A stretch of DNA of 64,000 nucleotides from Lachnospiraceae bacterium (GTDB lineage Bacteria > Bacillota > Clostridia > Lachnospirales > Lachnospiraceae). Under the pieces are notes generated by a model, which saw nothing but the letters and a program-made list of their open reading frames with translations, was not told where the DNA came from and ran no database searches. Shown here one piece after another: positions 22,218 to 31,016 of the stretch (within the stretch, counting starts at the first letter, position 1; each line of letters opens with the position of its first letter). The position numbers were made by a program, and so were the translations under genes. The stretch spans positions 1,798,001-1,862,000 of the forward strand of contig AP025576.1 in assembly GCA_022845955.1 (NCBI GenBank), read 5' to 3'.

Positions 22218-22475
22218 ACTCAAGCTTCGCAGGAGCCAAATGGCCCTCCGCCCGTTGTCTGTGCGGCGCTCCCGGGACGGAAAAGGAATTTTCGCAGGCC
22301 CTCTCAGACCATGGAGATGAGACCAATCAAGCGTGTCAGCCTCATCTGACACACTTGATGCCCCTGGGCTCATCGGAATGTCCGGTCTGACGGACCTGCG
22401 AAAATTCCTTTTCCGTCCCGGGAGCGCCGCACAGACAACGGGCGGAGGGCCATTTGGCTCCTGCGAAGCTTGAGT
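22218..22475. repeat. MITE-like inverted-repeat element, full copy (copy 1)
   Basis: Bases 22218-22298 are the exact reverse complement of 22395-22475, an 81-bp perfect inverted repeat. The middle holds a further hairpin (tcaagcgtgtcag pairing with ctgacacacttga, one mismatch). The element is flanked by the same 5 bases, AGTTA, at 22213-22217 and 22476-22480, as expected for a target-site duplication. The right arm and middle recur at 45743-45927, and the right end at 2241-2296. It has no coding capacity. It lies in the 463-base gap between the AraC terminator and the next MDR dehydrogenase; the rest of that gap holds only a ribosome binding site. Confidence 0.85.
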
Positions 22476-22516
22476 AGTTACCTTATCCAGTAACGTTAAC
22501 AGGAGGAGAATACGAT

Positions 22517-23482
22517 ATGAAAGCAGCTGTATTAGCGGAAAAAGGCAGATTTGAAATGAGGGAATTCCCCGTGCCGGAACCGGATGACGATTCCGTTCTG
22601 GTAAAAATGGAGGCATGCGCCGTATGTAACGCCACCGACACCAGGCTCTTTAAGGGGACACATGCAATGGCGGTCTATCCGTCCATAATCGGGCATGAGG
22701 GCGTCGGCGTTGTGGAAGCGGCGGGAAAAAATGTGACGAAGCTGAAGGTTGGCGACCGCATTCTCGGAGGCAGCTTTTATTGCCGGGAGATGCCTTCCTT
22801 ATGGGGGGCATACAGCCAGTACGGCGTTTCCGGCGAAAATGCCCTTGTCGTACCGGAAACCGTGGGTGCAAAAGAGGCGTCGCTTGCGTTTATGCTGAGC
22901 GAAGCGGTAAATGCCGTGCGGATTGCCGATATCAAGGCCGGGGATAATGTGCTTATCATCGGTGCGGGCGCGGTGGGCTTCAGTCTGTTATCCATATTAA
23001 AAAACACCCTGCATCTGCGGGTCATCGTGGTTGATATTGCAGATGAGAAATTAAAGCTGGCACTCCGTCTGGGAGCGGATGCCGTCATTAATTCCCAAAA
23101 AGAGGATGTTGCCCTTCGGGTAAAGGAATGTACCGATCAGAAGGGGGTCAATAAAATATTTGAAGCCGTCGGAAATCAGGCCACTTATCAGCTGGCCTTC
23201 GAACTGATAACGTGGGGCGGTGTGATCGTTCCCTTTGGAATGATGGAAGGAACCATGGAAATTCCTTTCCGGACGATGTATGCAAAGGAAGTACAGATGA
23301 AATGGTGTAAAGGCTCCGGCGTACAGGATTTGGAAAATAAAAGAATCGCATTGTCTTTGCTTGAAAAAGGCCTGATCAATACAGAACTGCTGATTACGGG
23401 AGAAATTCCCCTTGAAAACGTATCGGAGGCCTTTGAAAGAATCGCAGCCGGTAAGGAAATACGGATCATTTTAACGATGTAG
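22517..23482 (+). CDS. MDR family alcohol/sugar dehydrogenase
   Basis: This codes for 321 residues after an aggaggag site. It keeps the MDR catalytic cysteine region (CAVCNATD) and GHEG, and the NAD motif GAGAVG, but it has no four-cysteine structural zinc lobe. At the place where that lobe would sit the sequence reads GSFYCREMPSLWGAYSQ. It is therefore shorter than typical zinc MDR enzymes. It is followed after 13 bases by a Gfo/Idh/MocA oxidoreductase, so the pair probably carries out paired oxidation and reduction on a sugar or cyclitol. The substrate is unknown. Confidence 0.85.
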   Translation: MKAAVLAEKGRFEMREFPVPEPDDDSVLVKMEACAVCNATDTRLFKGTHAMAVYPSIIGHEGVGVVEAAGKNVTKLKVGDRILGGSFYCREMPSLWGAYSQYGVSGENALVVPETVGAKEASLAFMLSEAVNAVRIADIKAGDNVLIIGAGAVGFSLLSILKNTLHLRVIVVDIADEKLKLALRLGADAVINSQKEDVALRVKECTDQKGVNKIFEAVGNQATYQLAFELITWGGVIVPFGMMEGTMEIPFRTMYAKEVQMKWCKGSGVQDLENKRIALSLLEKGLINTELLITGEIPLENVSEAFERIAAGKEIRIILTM

Positions 23483-23495
23483 GGAGAGGACTGCT

Positions 23496-24515
23496 ATGAA
23501 TTTCGGAATCATTGGATTTGGGGCAATTGGTGACATACACGCCAAAGTAATCGAAAACAGCAAGGAAGCAAAGCTTACCGCTATCGCAGCCAGAACAGAG
23601 GAGAACGCCCGTAAAGCAGGGGAAAAATACGGCTGTGCTTATTATACCGATTATCATGAAATGTTAAAAAGGCGGGATATCGACATTGTTTCCATCTGCC
23701 TTCCGTCGGGAATGCATTATGAGGCGGCAATGGCGGCAGCGCAGGCAGGCAAGCACTGCATTGTGGAAAAGCCTCTGGAAGTCAGTACCGCGCGCATCGA
23801 ACGCATGATAGATACATTTGACAAAAAGGGATTACAATTAAGCGTCATCTTCCAGCACCGGTTTGATCAATCCACCCAGCTCATAAAACAGGCCATCGCA
23901 GGCGATACTATGGGAAAACTGAATTACGGCACATGCAGAACCAACTGGTTCCGGGACGAATCCTATTATCAGGACTCCGCCTGGCGGGGCACCTGGGCCG
24001 GCGACGGCGGCGGCGCTTTGATGAACCAGGCGATCCACTCCATAGATTTACTGCTGTATCTCATGGGACCGGTGGAAGCGGTATGCGGAAAATGTGATAC
24101 CTTATACCATCAGTCGATAGAAACGGAAGATGTGGGAGCCGCCCTTTTACGCTTTCGAAACGGAGCGCTCGGAGTCATTGAAGGAACCACTCTTGCCTAT
24201 CCCGGATTCCATTCGGAGCTGAACATTTACGGACAATCCGGGAGTGCGGGAATCCGGGATCACGAATTGGATTATTATCATTTTAAGACCGGAAAACAGG
24301 ATGCCTTCGAAAACCTGTTGCGCAAAGGGGATGAAAACATTCCTTATGGCTGGTATAACCTGATCCCCCATATGAGACAATTCGAGGACATGATGGATGC
24401 GGTAAAAACAAACAGACAGCCTCTGGTAAACGGACGGGAAGGCTTGAAGGCCGTACAGATAATTAACGCTATCTATGAATCCTCCAGAAAAAATGAGTGG
24501 GTTTTGCTGCCATAA
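23496..24515 (+). CDS. Gfo/Idh/MocA family oxidoreductase
   Basis: This codes for 339 residues with an agggagagg site 6 bases ahead. It has the N-terminal Rossmann motif GFGAIGDIHAK and the family-defining EKPLEV at about residue 92 containing the catalytic lysine. The middle has GDGGGALMNQAIHSIDLL, matching the usual GGG-H substrate motif with a conserved histidine. Relatives act on inositol, glucose, N-acetyl sugars or glucosides, oxidising or reducing a ring hydroxyl. It is the last gene of a two-gene unit closed by a strong terminator. Confidence 0.9.
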   Translation: MNFGIIGFGAIGDIHAKVIENSKEAKLTAIAARTEENARKAGEKYGCAYYTDYHEMLKRRDIDIVSICLPSGMHYEAAMAAAQAGKHCIVEKPLEVSTARIERMIDTFDKKGLQLSVIFQHRFDQSTQLIKQAIAGDTMGKLNYGTCRTNWFRDESYYQDSAWRGTWAGDGGGALMNQAIHSIDLLLYLMGPVEAVCGKCDTLYHQSIETEDVGAALLRFRNGALGVIEGTTLAYPGFHSELNIYGQSGSAGIRDHELDYYHFKTGKQDAFENLLRKGDENIPYGWYNLIPHMRQFEDMMDAVKTNRQPLVNGREGLKAVQIINAIYESSRKNEWVLLP

Positions 24516-24537
24516 GGGTGTAGATCCGTACAGGCCC

Positions 24538-24626
24538 AAAGCCCATCCCCGCTGCGTAGACTGCCTCCCCGGCCGGAGGAAGGCCCTGGGGCGTGCAGCA
24601 TACGCAGCGGGGATGGGCTTTTTTTA
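24538..24626 (+). terminator. Long-stem rho-independent terminator
   Basis: A perfect 21-bp stem (24538-24558 pairs with 24601-24621) is followed by seven T. The 42-base loop itself has a smaller stem (ctgcctcccc region). It separates the Gfo/Idh/MocA gene from a convergent AraC gene. Confidence 0.85.
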
Positions 24627-24667
24627 TGGCGAAGTTTTTGACAATATCCGTTTATAGAAGATAACTA

Positions 24668-25516
24668 TTACAGAATAACCCGTTTCTCTTTCCGGTATTG
24701 ATTCGGGGGCATCCCGTATTTTTCTTTGAACAGGTGATAGAAATGGCTCAGGTTGTTAAAACCGGCGTCCATGGAGATGTCAATAATTGCAGTATCACTG
24801 TGAATGAGCCGGTTTGCACAGTAATTCAACCGTAGATCATTGATATAGTCAGTGGGGGTGGTGTGGATTTTTTCCTGAAAAAGCCTGCTGATATAAGCGA
24901 GACTCTTACCGCTTATCCGTTCCAGGCAGGAGAATCCTTCGCAGAAATGGCTGGGGTCATTCATGCTCTGCAGCAGATCGGAAAACCAGGCAGGCTGTAT
25001 TTTTTTCTCTTCGCATTCCGTATCATAGTATTTAAAAAATAGTTCGGCGGTCAGTAACCGGAAATAGATTCTCTTTTTATCCATGTCTGCGGAAGGAAAA
25101 AGAGAGAGTTTCTCTATGCTCTGCCGGATGGTAAAGGTGTCGGACGGGTTGAGGCGGGTAGTCGGCGGCATAGGAGCCGTGTCGAAGCTTACCCGGTCAA
25201 AGGAGTTATCCAGATACTGAAGGAGAAGCTGCATGGTTTTTTGGGTGAATGCAAGGTTGATGTATTCAAACGCCTCCTGCCCCGTACTTTTGTAAAAATG
25301 AGAATCTGAAGGACGTATAAAGGTCATTGTATTACAAGGAAGCTCCTGCATGGTGCCGTTGATGTAATGTTGAACCTTACCCGCGGTAACCAGGGTGATT
25401 TCATAAAAGTCATGGCAATGGGGCTGGGTAAATGCTTTCGTATTGACAGAAAAAGTAAAGGACATTTCCGTGCCGGGGTCAAAGGCTGTAGCTGCATGTA
25501 ATTGAAAAGTCTCCAT
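24668..25516 (-). CDS. AraC family regulator of the glycyl radical enzyme locus
   Basis: This codes for 282 residues; the start at 25516 follows aaggagacgg, while the earlier ATG at 25573 has no such site. The cupin sensor domain is marked by QPHCHDFYEITLV, and two AraC helix-turn-helix units occupy the C-terminus (GFNNLSHFYHLFKEKYG near the end). It is divergent from the activase and glycyl radical enzyme genes with a 157-base gap, so it is the likely local regulator. Its ligand is unknown. Confidence 0.9.
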   Translation of the reverse strand: METFQLHAATAFDPGTEMSFTFSVNTKAFTQPHCHDFYEITLVTAGKVQHYINGTMQELPCNTMTFIRPSDSHFYKSTGQEAFEYINLAFTQKTMQLLLQYLDNSFDRVSFDTAPMPPTTRLNPSDTFTIRQSIEKLSLFPSADMDKKRIYFRLLTAELFFKYYDTECEEKKIQPAWFSDLLQSMNDPSHFCEGFSCLERISGKSLAYISRLFQEKIHTTPTDYINDLRLNYCANRLIHSDTAIIDISMDAGFNNLSHFYHLFKEKYGMPPNQYRKEKRVIL

Positions 25517-25673
25517 AATCCGTCTCCTTCTTCGGTTCCCTGAAAATATCATTATGGCACAAAAATCAGACATTAGTAAACAAGAATGCGGGCCATGGTT
25601 ATATTATACTTAAGTTGGTAAGGGAAAGAAAGGGGTAACTGTGATGGTACGGAACCGTTACAGAAAGGGGATC

Positions 25674-26579
25674 ATGAAAAAGACAGGAATTATTTTTGAT
25701 ATACAAAGGTTTTCGTTACATGACGGGCCGGGAATACGGACAACCGTTTTTTTGAAAGGCTGCCCGCTTCATTGTATATGGTGCCACAATCCGGAATCGT
25801 GGAGCAGGAAGCCGCAGCTGATGTTCTCCGCAGAAAAATGCAGGCAGTGTATGGCGTGTGCCGGAAGCTGCCCGAATTCCGTACATATACAAAAGCTGGG
25901 AGAACATGTCCTGGATGATAAGAACTGTGATGCCTGCGGGAAATGCGTGACGCAATGCGTCTATGGTGCCCTGAAGCTGTCCGGGGAAGAGATGGATGTG
26001 GATACTGTTTTAAAAGAGGTCTGTGCGGATAAAAGCTATTATGATAATTCCGGCGGCGGAGTAACGATATCCGGGGGAGAGCCGATGCTGCAGTTTTCGT
26101 TTTTACAGACACTGCTGGGGGAGGCAAAAAAGCAGGGACTGCATACCTGCCTGGAAACCGGCGGGTTTGCACAAAAAGAAGAATTTGAAAGTATCAGAAA
26201 AGACGTTGATTTGTTTTTATTCGACATAAAACATACCGACGATGCGGCCCATAAAAAATATACCGGCGTTTCCAATCAAAGGATTCTTGCTAACCTGGAT
26301 GATTTATATCGTAAGGGAGCAAAGCTGCGGCTGCGTTGCCCGCTCATTCCCGGGATCAATGATACGGACGAACATATTGCAGGAATTGCGGCGCTCACAC
26401 GGAAGTACCCGGAACTGTGCGGGGTGGAGATTTTGCCTTATCATGATATGGGGAAAGGAAAATGGAACCAGATCGGCAGGGAATATGAATTGCGTGATTT
26501 GAAAAGTACGGATCAGGAACAAAAGGCTGTTCTTCACAGACGTTTTCTGGAGGCCGGATGTGAAGTTATGATGAGTTGA
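25674..26579 (+). CDS. Glycyl radical enzyme activating protein (radical SAM)
   Basis: This codes for 301 residues from the ATG at 25674, after aaaggggatc; the upstream ATG at 25641 is less well placed. The radical SAM cluster is Cys30-x3-Cys34-x2-Cys37, placed in the PflA-like context DGPGIRTTVFLKGC. Between it and the barrel are two ferredoxin-like clusters (CRQCMACAGSC and CDACGKCVTQC), the hallmark of activases for dehydratase- and lyase-type glycyl radical enzymes rather than PFL itself. GGGVTISGGEP completes the SAM site. It abstracts a hydrogen from the glycine of its partner. The partner is encoded 62 bases downstream; a short inverted repeat (aatattgcg/cgcaatatt) lies between. Confidence 0.93.
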   Translation: MKKTGIIFDIQRFSLHDGPGIRTTVFLKGCPLHCIWCHNPESWSRKPQLMFSAEKCRQCMACAGSCPNSVHIQKLGEHVLDDKNCDACGKCVTQCVYGALKLSGEEMDVDTVLKEVCADKSYYDNSGGGVTISGGEPMLQFSFLQTLLGEAKKQGLHTCLETGGFAQKEEFESIRKDVDLFLFDIKHTDDAAHKKYTGVSNQRILANLDDLYRKGAKLRLRCPLIPGINDTDEHIAGIAALTRKYPELCGVEILPYHDMGKGKWNQIGREYELRDLKSTDQEQKAVLHRRFLEAGCEVMMS

Positions 26580-26641
26580 CATGTTAATATTGCGCTGTGG
26601 TAACTGTTTGAAAACGCAATATTGGACAGCAGGAGTAAGGA

Positions 26642-28873
26642 ATGAAGAAACCATATGCTTTTAACGTGGAAATAAAATTCACAGAGTGCTACCGGCAGTA
26701 TCGGGACGCCCCCATTGCAATCAGGGAAGCGAAATGTCTTGAGCAGATGTATCCGGCTATTTTTGAAGAAATCAAAATCGGGGATAGGTTTGCGGGCCGT
26801 ATCAAAATGAGTTTGATAGGGTTCAGCCCGGAACCGGGCGGGCTGGGCTATTATTGCGATGCGCCGGCGATACGGAGAATGCTGGAGGAACATGCGTATA
26901 CGGACGGCCTTCGGGCAAAGATGGAAGATATCCTGTCATTCTGGGAGAAGGAGAGAACCCAGGTAAAAGTGCGGAATGCCTTTCCGCCGGAAATTGCAGA
27001 AGCTTTGCCGGGGGATGACTGGGGCGGGGAGCCGATGGCGGCCGCACCCTTGTACCGTATGGCCGGGAGCTATCTCGATTACGGGAAGCTTTTGGATAAG
27101 GGGATAGCGGGACTTGAAAAAACAATCCTGGAGAGAAAAAAAGCCGCAGAAGCATGCGGGGAACCAACCGAACTTTTTCTGGCGATGGAAATGGCGCTGA
27201 AGCTTCTTTCCGGGTGCTGCATGCATTATTACAAACAGGCGCGCATGCTCGTGGAAGCACAGGAGGAACCGGCAAAAAAAGCGGAGTTAGCTTTGATTGC
27301 GGAAACGCTGAAAAAGGTTGCGTCACACAAACCGGAAACCCTGCGGGAAGCTATGCAGCTGATGTGGCTCTATGCCCTGATCAGCGGTTCCATCAATTAT
27401 GGGCGGATGGATGTCCTGTTCGGCAGCTATCTGGCGAAGGATCTGGAAGAGCGAAGGCTCACCATGGAGCAGGGACAGGAACTGTTCAACGGCTTATGGC
27501 AGCTGATAGCGGACCGCAGGACCACCTGGAACGGCAGAGTCATCCTGGGCGGCAAAGGCAGAAAAAAGGAAAAGGAAGCGGATCAGGCGGCCCTTCTTGC
27601 CCTGGAGGCATCGAGAGTGATCAAGGAAGCGGAACCCCAGCTTACGCTGCGCATCTATGAGGGAATGGATGACCGGCTGATGGAAAAGGCGCTGGAATCT
27701 ATCGGTGAGGGGCGTACCTATCCCATGCTTTATAACGATGAGGTCAACATTCCGGCTGTGAGCAATGCGTTTCAAATCAGCCCGGAGGAGGCGCAGGATT
27801 ATGTGCCGTTCGGGTGCGGGGAATATGTGATTGACCACAAGAGCTTCGGAAGCCCGAATGGTGTGATAAATCTGTTGAAAGTGCTGGAAGTCACCCTGCA
27901 TAACGGAAGAGACGGGGTGACGGGAAAAGAGGCGGGAATACGGACCGGAGACTTTGCCGGTTTCCGGTCTTTTGAAGAACTGTGGGAAGCTTATACGAAA
28001 CAGGTGCAGTATTTTGTGGATGCCCTGGCCGTACAGGAAGAACTGGAATACCGCATAATGGGCGAAACGGCCCCCTGCTTATATCTGAGCATGCTTTACG
28101 AGGATTGTATCGAACGGGGAAAAGCAGCTTTTGCAGGCGGAATCAAATACCTTGGCGGTACTGTTGAAACCTACGGAAATATCAATACGGCGGACAGTCT
28201 CACGGCGATCAAAGAGATCGTTTATGATAAGAAGCTTCTGCCCCCCAAACGGCTGCTCGCCGCTCTTGACGCGGATTTTAAAGGTTTTGATAAAGAAAAG
28301 CGTCTGCTGGAGCAAGTGCCCAAATATGGAAATGACGATGCAAAAGCGGACGATATGGCCGTGAGGGTACATGAACATATCTGCCGTACGGCGAGAGAGC
28401 AAATTAAAAAAAGGAATTTGCACTCCTATCTTGTCGTTATCATCAACAACAGCGCCAACACAACCATGGGGCAGCTGACAGGGGCTTCGGCGGATGGGCG
28501 CAGGAAAGGGCAGCATATGGCAAATGCCAATAATCCGTGGGGCGGGAATGATAAAAAAGGATTGACGGCCGTGCTGAATTCTCTGGTAAAGCTGCGTCCC
28601 GACCTCCATGCCGGAGCCGTACAGAACATGAAATTTTCACCGGAGTTGTTCCGTGACGGCGGTATGGCGGTGAAAAGTGTGCTGAAAACCTATTTTGACA
28701 ACGGCGGGACCCAGGCGATGATATCCGTAGTCAGCAAAAATGATCTGGAGCAGGCCATGACCCATCCGGAAAACTACAGAGATCTGTTTATCCGCGTAGG
28801 AGGCTTCAGCGCCAGATTTGTAGAACTGGAAAAAGCGGTGCAGAAGGAAATCGTGAGCAGAACGCTGTATTAA
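26642..28873 (+). CDS. Glycyl radical enzyme with GCGE active site, substrate unknown
   Basis: This codes for 743 residues, in the range of the PFL-like glycyl radical enzymes. Catalytic features are clear: thiyl Cys392 in PFGCGEYV, with Glu394 as the general base, and the radical glycine Gly721 in IRVGGFSARF near the C-terminus. It is not PFL, which has two adjacent cysteines. The well-studied dehydratases and lyases (choline, glycerol, hydroxyproline, isethionate) read GCVE at this loop; here the third residue is glycine. The cognate activase is immediately upstream and the AraC gene is divergent. No microcompartment shell genes or aldehyde dehydrogenase are present, so an aldehyde-producing reaction in a compartment is not suggested. 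The family is sure; the reaction is not assigned. Confidence 0.9.
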   Translation: MKKPYAFNVEIKFTECYRQYRDAPIAIREAKCLEQMYPAIFEEIKIGDRFAGRIKMSLIGFSPEPGGLGYYCDAPAIRRMLEEHAYTDGLRAKMEDILSFWEKERTQVKVRNAFPPEIAEALPGDDWGGEPMAAAPLYRMAGSYLDYGKLLDKGIAGLEKTILERKKAAEACGEPTELFLAMEMALKLLSGCCMHYYKQARMLVEAQEEPAKKAELALIAETLKKVASHKPETLREAMQLMWLYALISGSINYGRMDVLFGSYLAKDLEERRLTMEQGQELFNGLWQLIADRRTTWNGRVILGGKGRKKEKEADQAALLALEASRVIKEAEPQLTLRIYEGMDDRLMEKALESIGEGRTYPMLYNDEVNIPAVSNAFQISPEEAQDYVPFGCGEYVIDHKSFGSPNGVINLLKVLEVTLHNGRDGVTGKEAGIRTGDFAGFRSFEELWEAYTKQVQYFVDALAVQEELEYRIMGETAPCLYLSMLYEDCIERGKAAFAGGIKYLGGTVETYGNINTADSLTAIKEIVYDKKLLPPKRLLAALDADFKGFDKEKRLLEQVPKYGNDDAKADDMAVRVHEHICRTAREQIKKRNLHSYLVVIINNSANTTMGQLTGASADGRRKGQHMANANNPWGGNDKKGLTAVLNSLVKLRPDLHAGAVQNMKFSPELFRDGGMAVKSVLKTYFDNGGTQAMISVVSKNDLEQAMTHPENYRDLFIRVGGFSARFVELEKAVQKEIVSRTLY

Positions 28874-29103
28874 CCCAAACCGCTCACATACAACGATGTG
28901 TTTACCGGATTCCCGATGAACAGGGGAAAAACGAAGGTAATATAAGCTGCTTTTACGGTAAATCGGTATATGATGCTCCTGTTTTTAATAGTTGCGAGGA
29001 ACTTGGCGGGAATTTATTAGACGTACTGTATGAGCGTTTTTTGCATACTTTCTGTAAAAATCCAGATAATAACAGCAAACCATACAGAAAGGAATGCACA
29101 AAA

Positions 29104-30153
29104 ATGAATAAAAACCAAAGTACGGCACAGGAATCCCCGATTCTGGGCAAGCAGAGCGTAAACCTGAAAAAGCCGGTATACATCATAGACAGCGCCTCCA
29201 TTGTGGGGAAAAAAGAAGGAGAAGGCCCGCTGGGAGAGCTGTTTGACCTGGTGGGAGAGGACGATATGTTCGGCAGCCAGTCCTGGGAGGAGGCGGAAAG
29301 CACCCTGCAGAAGGAGGCCCTGGGTACGGCGCTGAGAAAAGCCGGCTGGAAGCAGGAGGATGTGCGTTTCCTCTTTGCAGGCGATCTCCTGGGGCAGGAA
29401 ATCGCCACCAGCTTCGGGCTGATGGACTTTGAACTTCCGCTGTTCGGCCTGTATGGAGCGTGTTCCACCTGCGGACTATCCATTACCCTGGCCTCCCTTG
29501 TCATCAGCGGCGGTTTTGCCGAAAAAGCAGCCTGCGTTACCAGCAGCCATTTCGCCAGCGCCGAAAAAGAATTCCGTTTTCCCCTGGGCTACGGCAACCA
29601 GCGCCCCTTATCCGCCACCTGGACGGTGACCGGAAGCGGCGCCTTTGTACTTGCTGCGGACAAAGGCGGGAAAGCCAGGGCAAAAATTACCGGGCTGACC
29701 CCGGGAAAAATTGTGGATTACGGCCTGAAGGACAGCATGAACATGGGGGCCTGCATGGCTCCGGCAGCGGCATCCACGATTGAACAGCACCTGAAGGATT
29801 TCGGCAGAAAGCCGGATTATTATGATAAGATCATAACAGGGGATTTGGGAACGGTGGGACAGACCGTACTCATTGACCTGCTTACTAAAAAAGGAATTGA
29901 CATCTCCGGCCAGCATATGGACTGCGGTATAGAAATTTTTGACGCCAAGGAGCAGGATACCCATGCAGGAGGTTCCGGCTGCGGCTGTTCCGCAGTAACC
30001 CTTTCCGCTTATGTCCTTAAAATGCTGGAAGAAGGGGTATGGAAGCATGTGCTCTTTGCTCCCACCGGAGCGCTCTTAAGCAAGACCAGCTTCAACGAAG
30101 GGCAGAATGTACCGGGCATAGCTCATGCGGTAGTGCTGGAAAGCCCGGAGTAA
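29104..30153 (+). CDS. spoVAD: Stage V sporulation protein AD
   Basis: This codes for 349 residues, close to the known SpoVAD length, from the ATG at 29104 after agaaagga. The thiolase-like fold shows in GACSTCGLSI, TVTGSGAFVL and the C-terminal GGSGCGCSA. SpoVAD is part of the forespore membrane complex that moves dipicolinic acid into the developing spore. SpoVAC is normally encoded just before it and SpoVAE just after; here neither is adjacent, and spoVAE lies about 15.9 kb downstream. The reading frame is open upstream to at least 28861, without a start codon. No good forespore promoter was found before it. Confidence 0.95.
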   Translation: MNKNQSTAQESPILGKQSVNLKKPVYIIDSASIVGKKEGEGPLGELFDLVGEDDMFGSQSWEEAESTLQKEALGTALRKAGWKQEDVRFLFAGDLLGQEIATSFGLMDFELPLFGLYGACSTCGLSITLASLVISGGFAEKAACVTSSHFASAEKEFRFPLGYGNQRPLSATWTVTGSGAFVLAADKGGKARAKITGLTPGKIVDYGLKDSMNMGACMAPAAASTIEQHLKDFGRKPDYYDKIITGDLGTVGQTVLIDLLTKKGIDISGQHMDCGIEIFDAKEQDTHAGGSGCGCSAVTLSAYVLKMLEEGVWKHVLFAPTGALLSKTSFNEGQNVPGIAHAVVLESPE

Positions 30154-30190
30154 AGTAAATTTAATCCGCCAATCGTAACCGTACCGCCGC

Positions 30191-30415
30191 CCCTGTGTGC
30201 CCTGCGGCATGCCCCTCCCCTGCTTTTCCCCGGGGCGGCGGTGCTGCAAGGTTCCTTACAGGGGACGCTTTCGCTCGGCCAAAAACGCAGCAGTACTAAC
30301 GCTGCAAAAGACGCAGCGTAAGGACTGGTGTTTTTAGACGCCCCTTCCAGGAATCCTTGCAGTACCGCCGCCCCGGGGAAAAGCAGGGGAGGGGCATGCC
30401 GCAGGGTACACAGGG
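30191..30415. repeat. Long imperfect inverted-repeat element
   Basis: The left arm 30191-30256 pairs with 30349-30415 with two mismatches and one single-base bulge, giving a stem of about 66 bp that is very GC-rich (the shared core is cttttccccggggcgg). The 92-base middle has its own small stems (ctgc repeats, gacgc/gcgtc). It is unrelated in sequence to the element at 22.2 kb. It fills most of the 430-base gap between spoVAD and a small ORF. No clear target-site duplication is seen. It could end spoVAD transcription or be a non-autonomous mobile element. Confidence 0.8.
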
Positions 30416-30583
30416 CCGGCTGGATGCCGCTGCAAAAACGTATCATTTCAATAACGTATCATTGCCAAGTGCCGGCCGGCAAGGTATAATAACGGTTATG
30501 GAATCGCATCATGGGAATAACAGGTGTGATAAAAATGCCGGCAGACAGCCCTGTCGGCACAAGACAGGAAAGCAGGCGGAAAA

Positions 30584-30814
30584 ATGCGTACTATGGAATT
30601 CAAAATGGAGCGCCCGGGGCTTCTGAAGGAGGGCGATCATGTGACGGTCACGGAGGGTGTCCTTCCCAGCAACTATTATTATACCATCGATCCTTCCCTT
30701 GCCATGTCCGGCAATTATCCTTTCCGGGAAAAGCTGTCGGCCAGAGAAGGGGATGTGACGGCAGTTATCGAGAATGAAAGAGGTTTTTATGTGACGGTGG
30801 CTTTTGGCGAATGA
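30584..30814 (+). CDS. Small hypothetical protein
   Basis: This codes for 76 residues, with aggcggaaa before the ATG; a second ATG at 30593 is possible. The sequence is soluble and beta-rich, with strands such as GDHVTVTEG and GFYVTVAFGE, and no transmembrane segment. I do not recognise a family. It stands alone between the inverted repeat at 30.2 kb and ridA, and is followed by a hairpin terminator, which supports it being a real transcribed gene. Confidence 0.55.
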   Translation: MRTMEFKMERPGLLKEGDHVTVTEGVLPSNYYYTIDPSLAMSGNYPFREKLSAREGDVTAVIENERGFYVTVAFGE

Positions 30815-30831
30815 GTCCTCACAGGAAAGAC

Positions 30832-30875
30832 AACGGGCTGCGGAGATTACGCCGGTAATTTCCCCGGCCCGTTTT
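30832..30875 (+). terminator. Hairpin terminator after the small ORF
   Basis: An outer stem aacgggc / gcccgtt encloses an inner stem attac / gtaat and is followed by tttt. Confidence 0.6.
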
Positions 30876-30982
30876 GCACCTCCGGGGCGTTATAACCGGC
30901 ATATTTCACCTTGCCCGCCGGGAAAAATAATGGTATTATGAAAACCGTGGCAACTGTGACGGGACTGTGCAGTTACGAGTTG

Positions 30983-30988
30983 TATAAT
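30983..30988 (+). promoter_or_regulatory. Probable -10 box of ridA
   Basis: A TATAAT box lies 29 bases before the ridA start codon with a TG directly before it. There is no convincing -35 box at the right distance. Confidence 0.4.
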
Positions 30989-31016
30989 TAGAAACAGAGG
31001 TAATGGAGGATTTATT

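Noticed and set aside
22190..22500. Short open frames inside the inverted-repeat element
   Set aside because: They arise from the repeat arms in both copies and do not keep a frame between copies.
26584..26623. Inverted repeat aatattgcg/cgcaatatt between activase and glycyl radical enzyme as a terminator
   Set aside because: The stem is only 9 bp with a 20-base loop and no T-run; it may be a weak mRNA structure only.
29027..29050. CATACTT as a SigG -10 box before spoVAD
   Set aside because: No matching -35 box at 15-18 bases, and the last base differs from the consensus.
28953..29504. Antisense frame of 183 codons over the spoVAD start
   Set aside because: Ser/Pro-rich shadow of spoVAD codons with no ribosome binding site.
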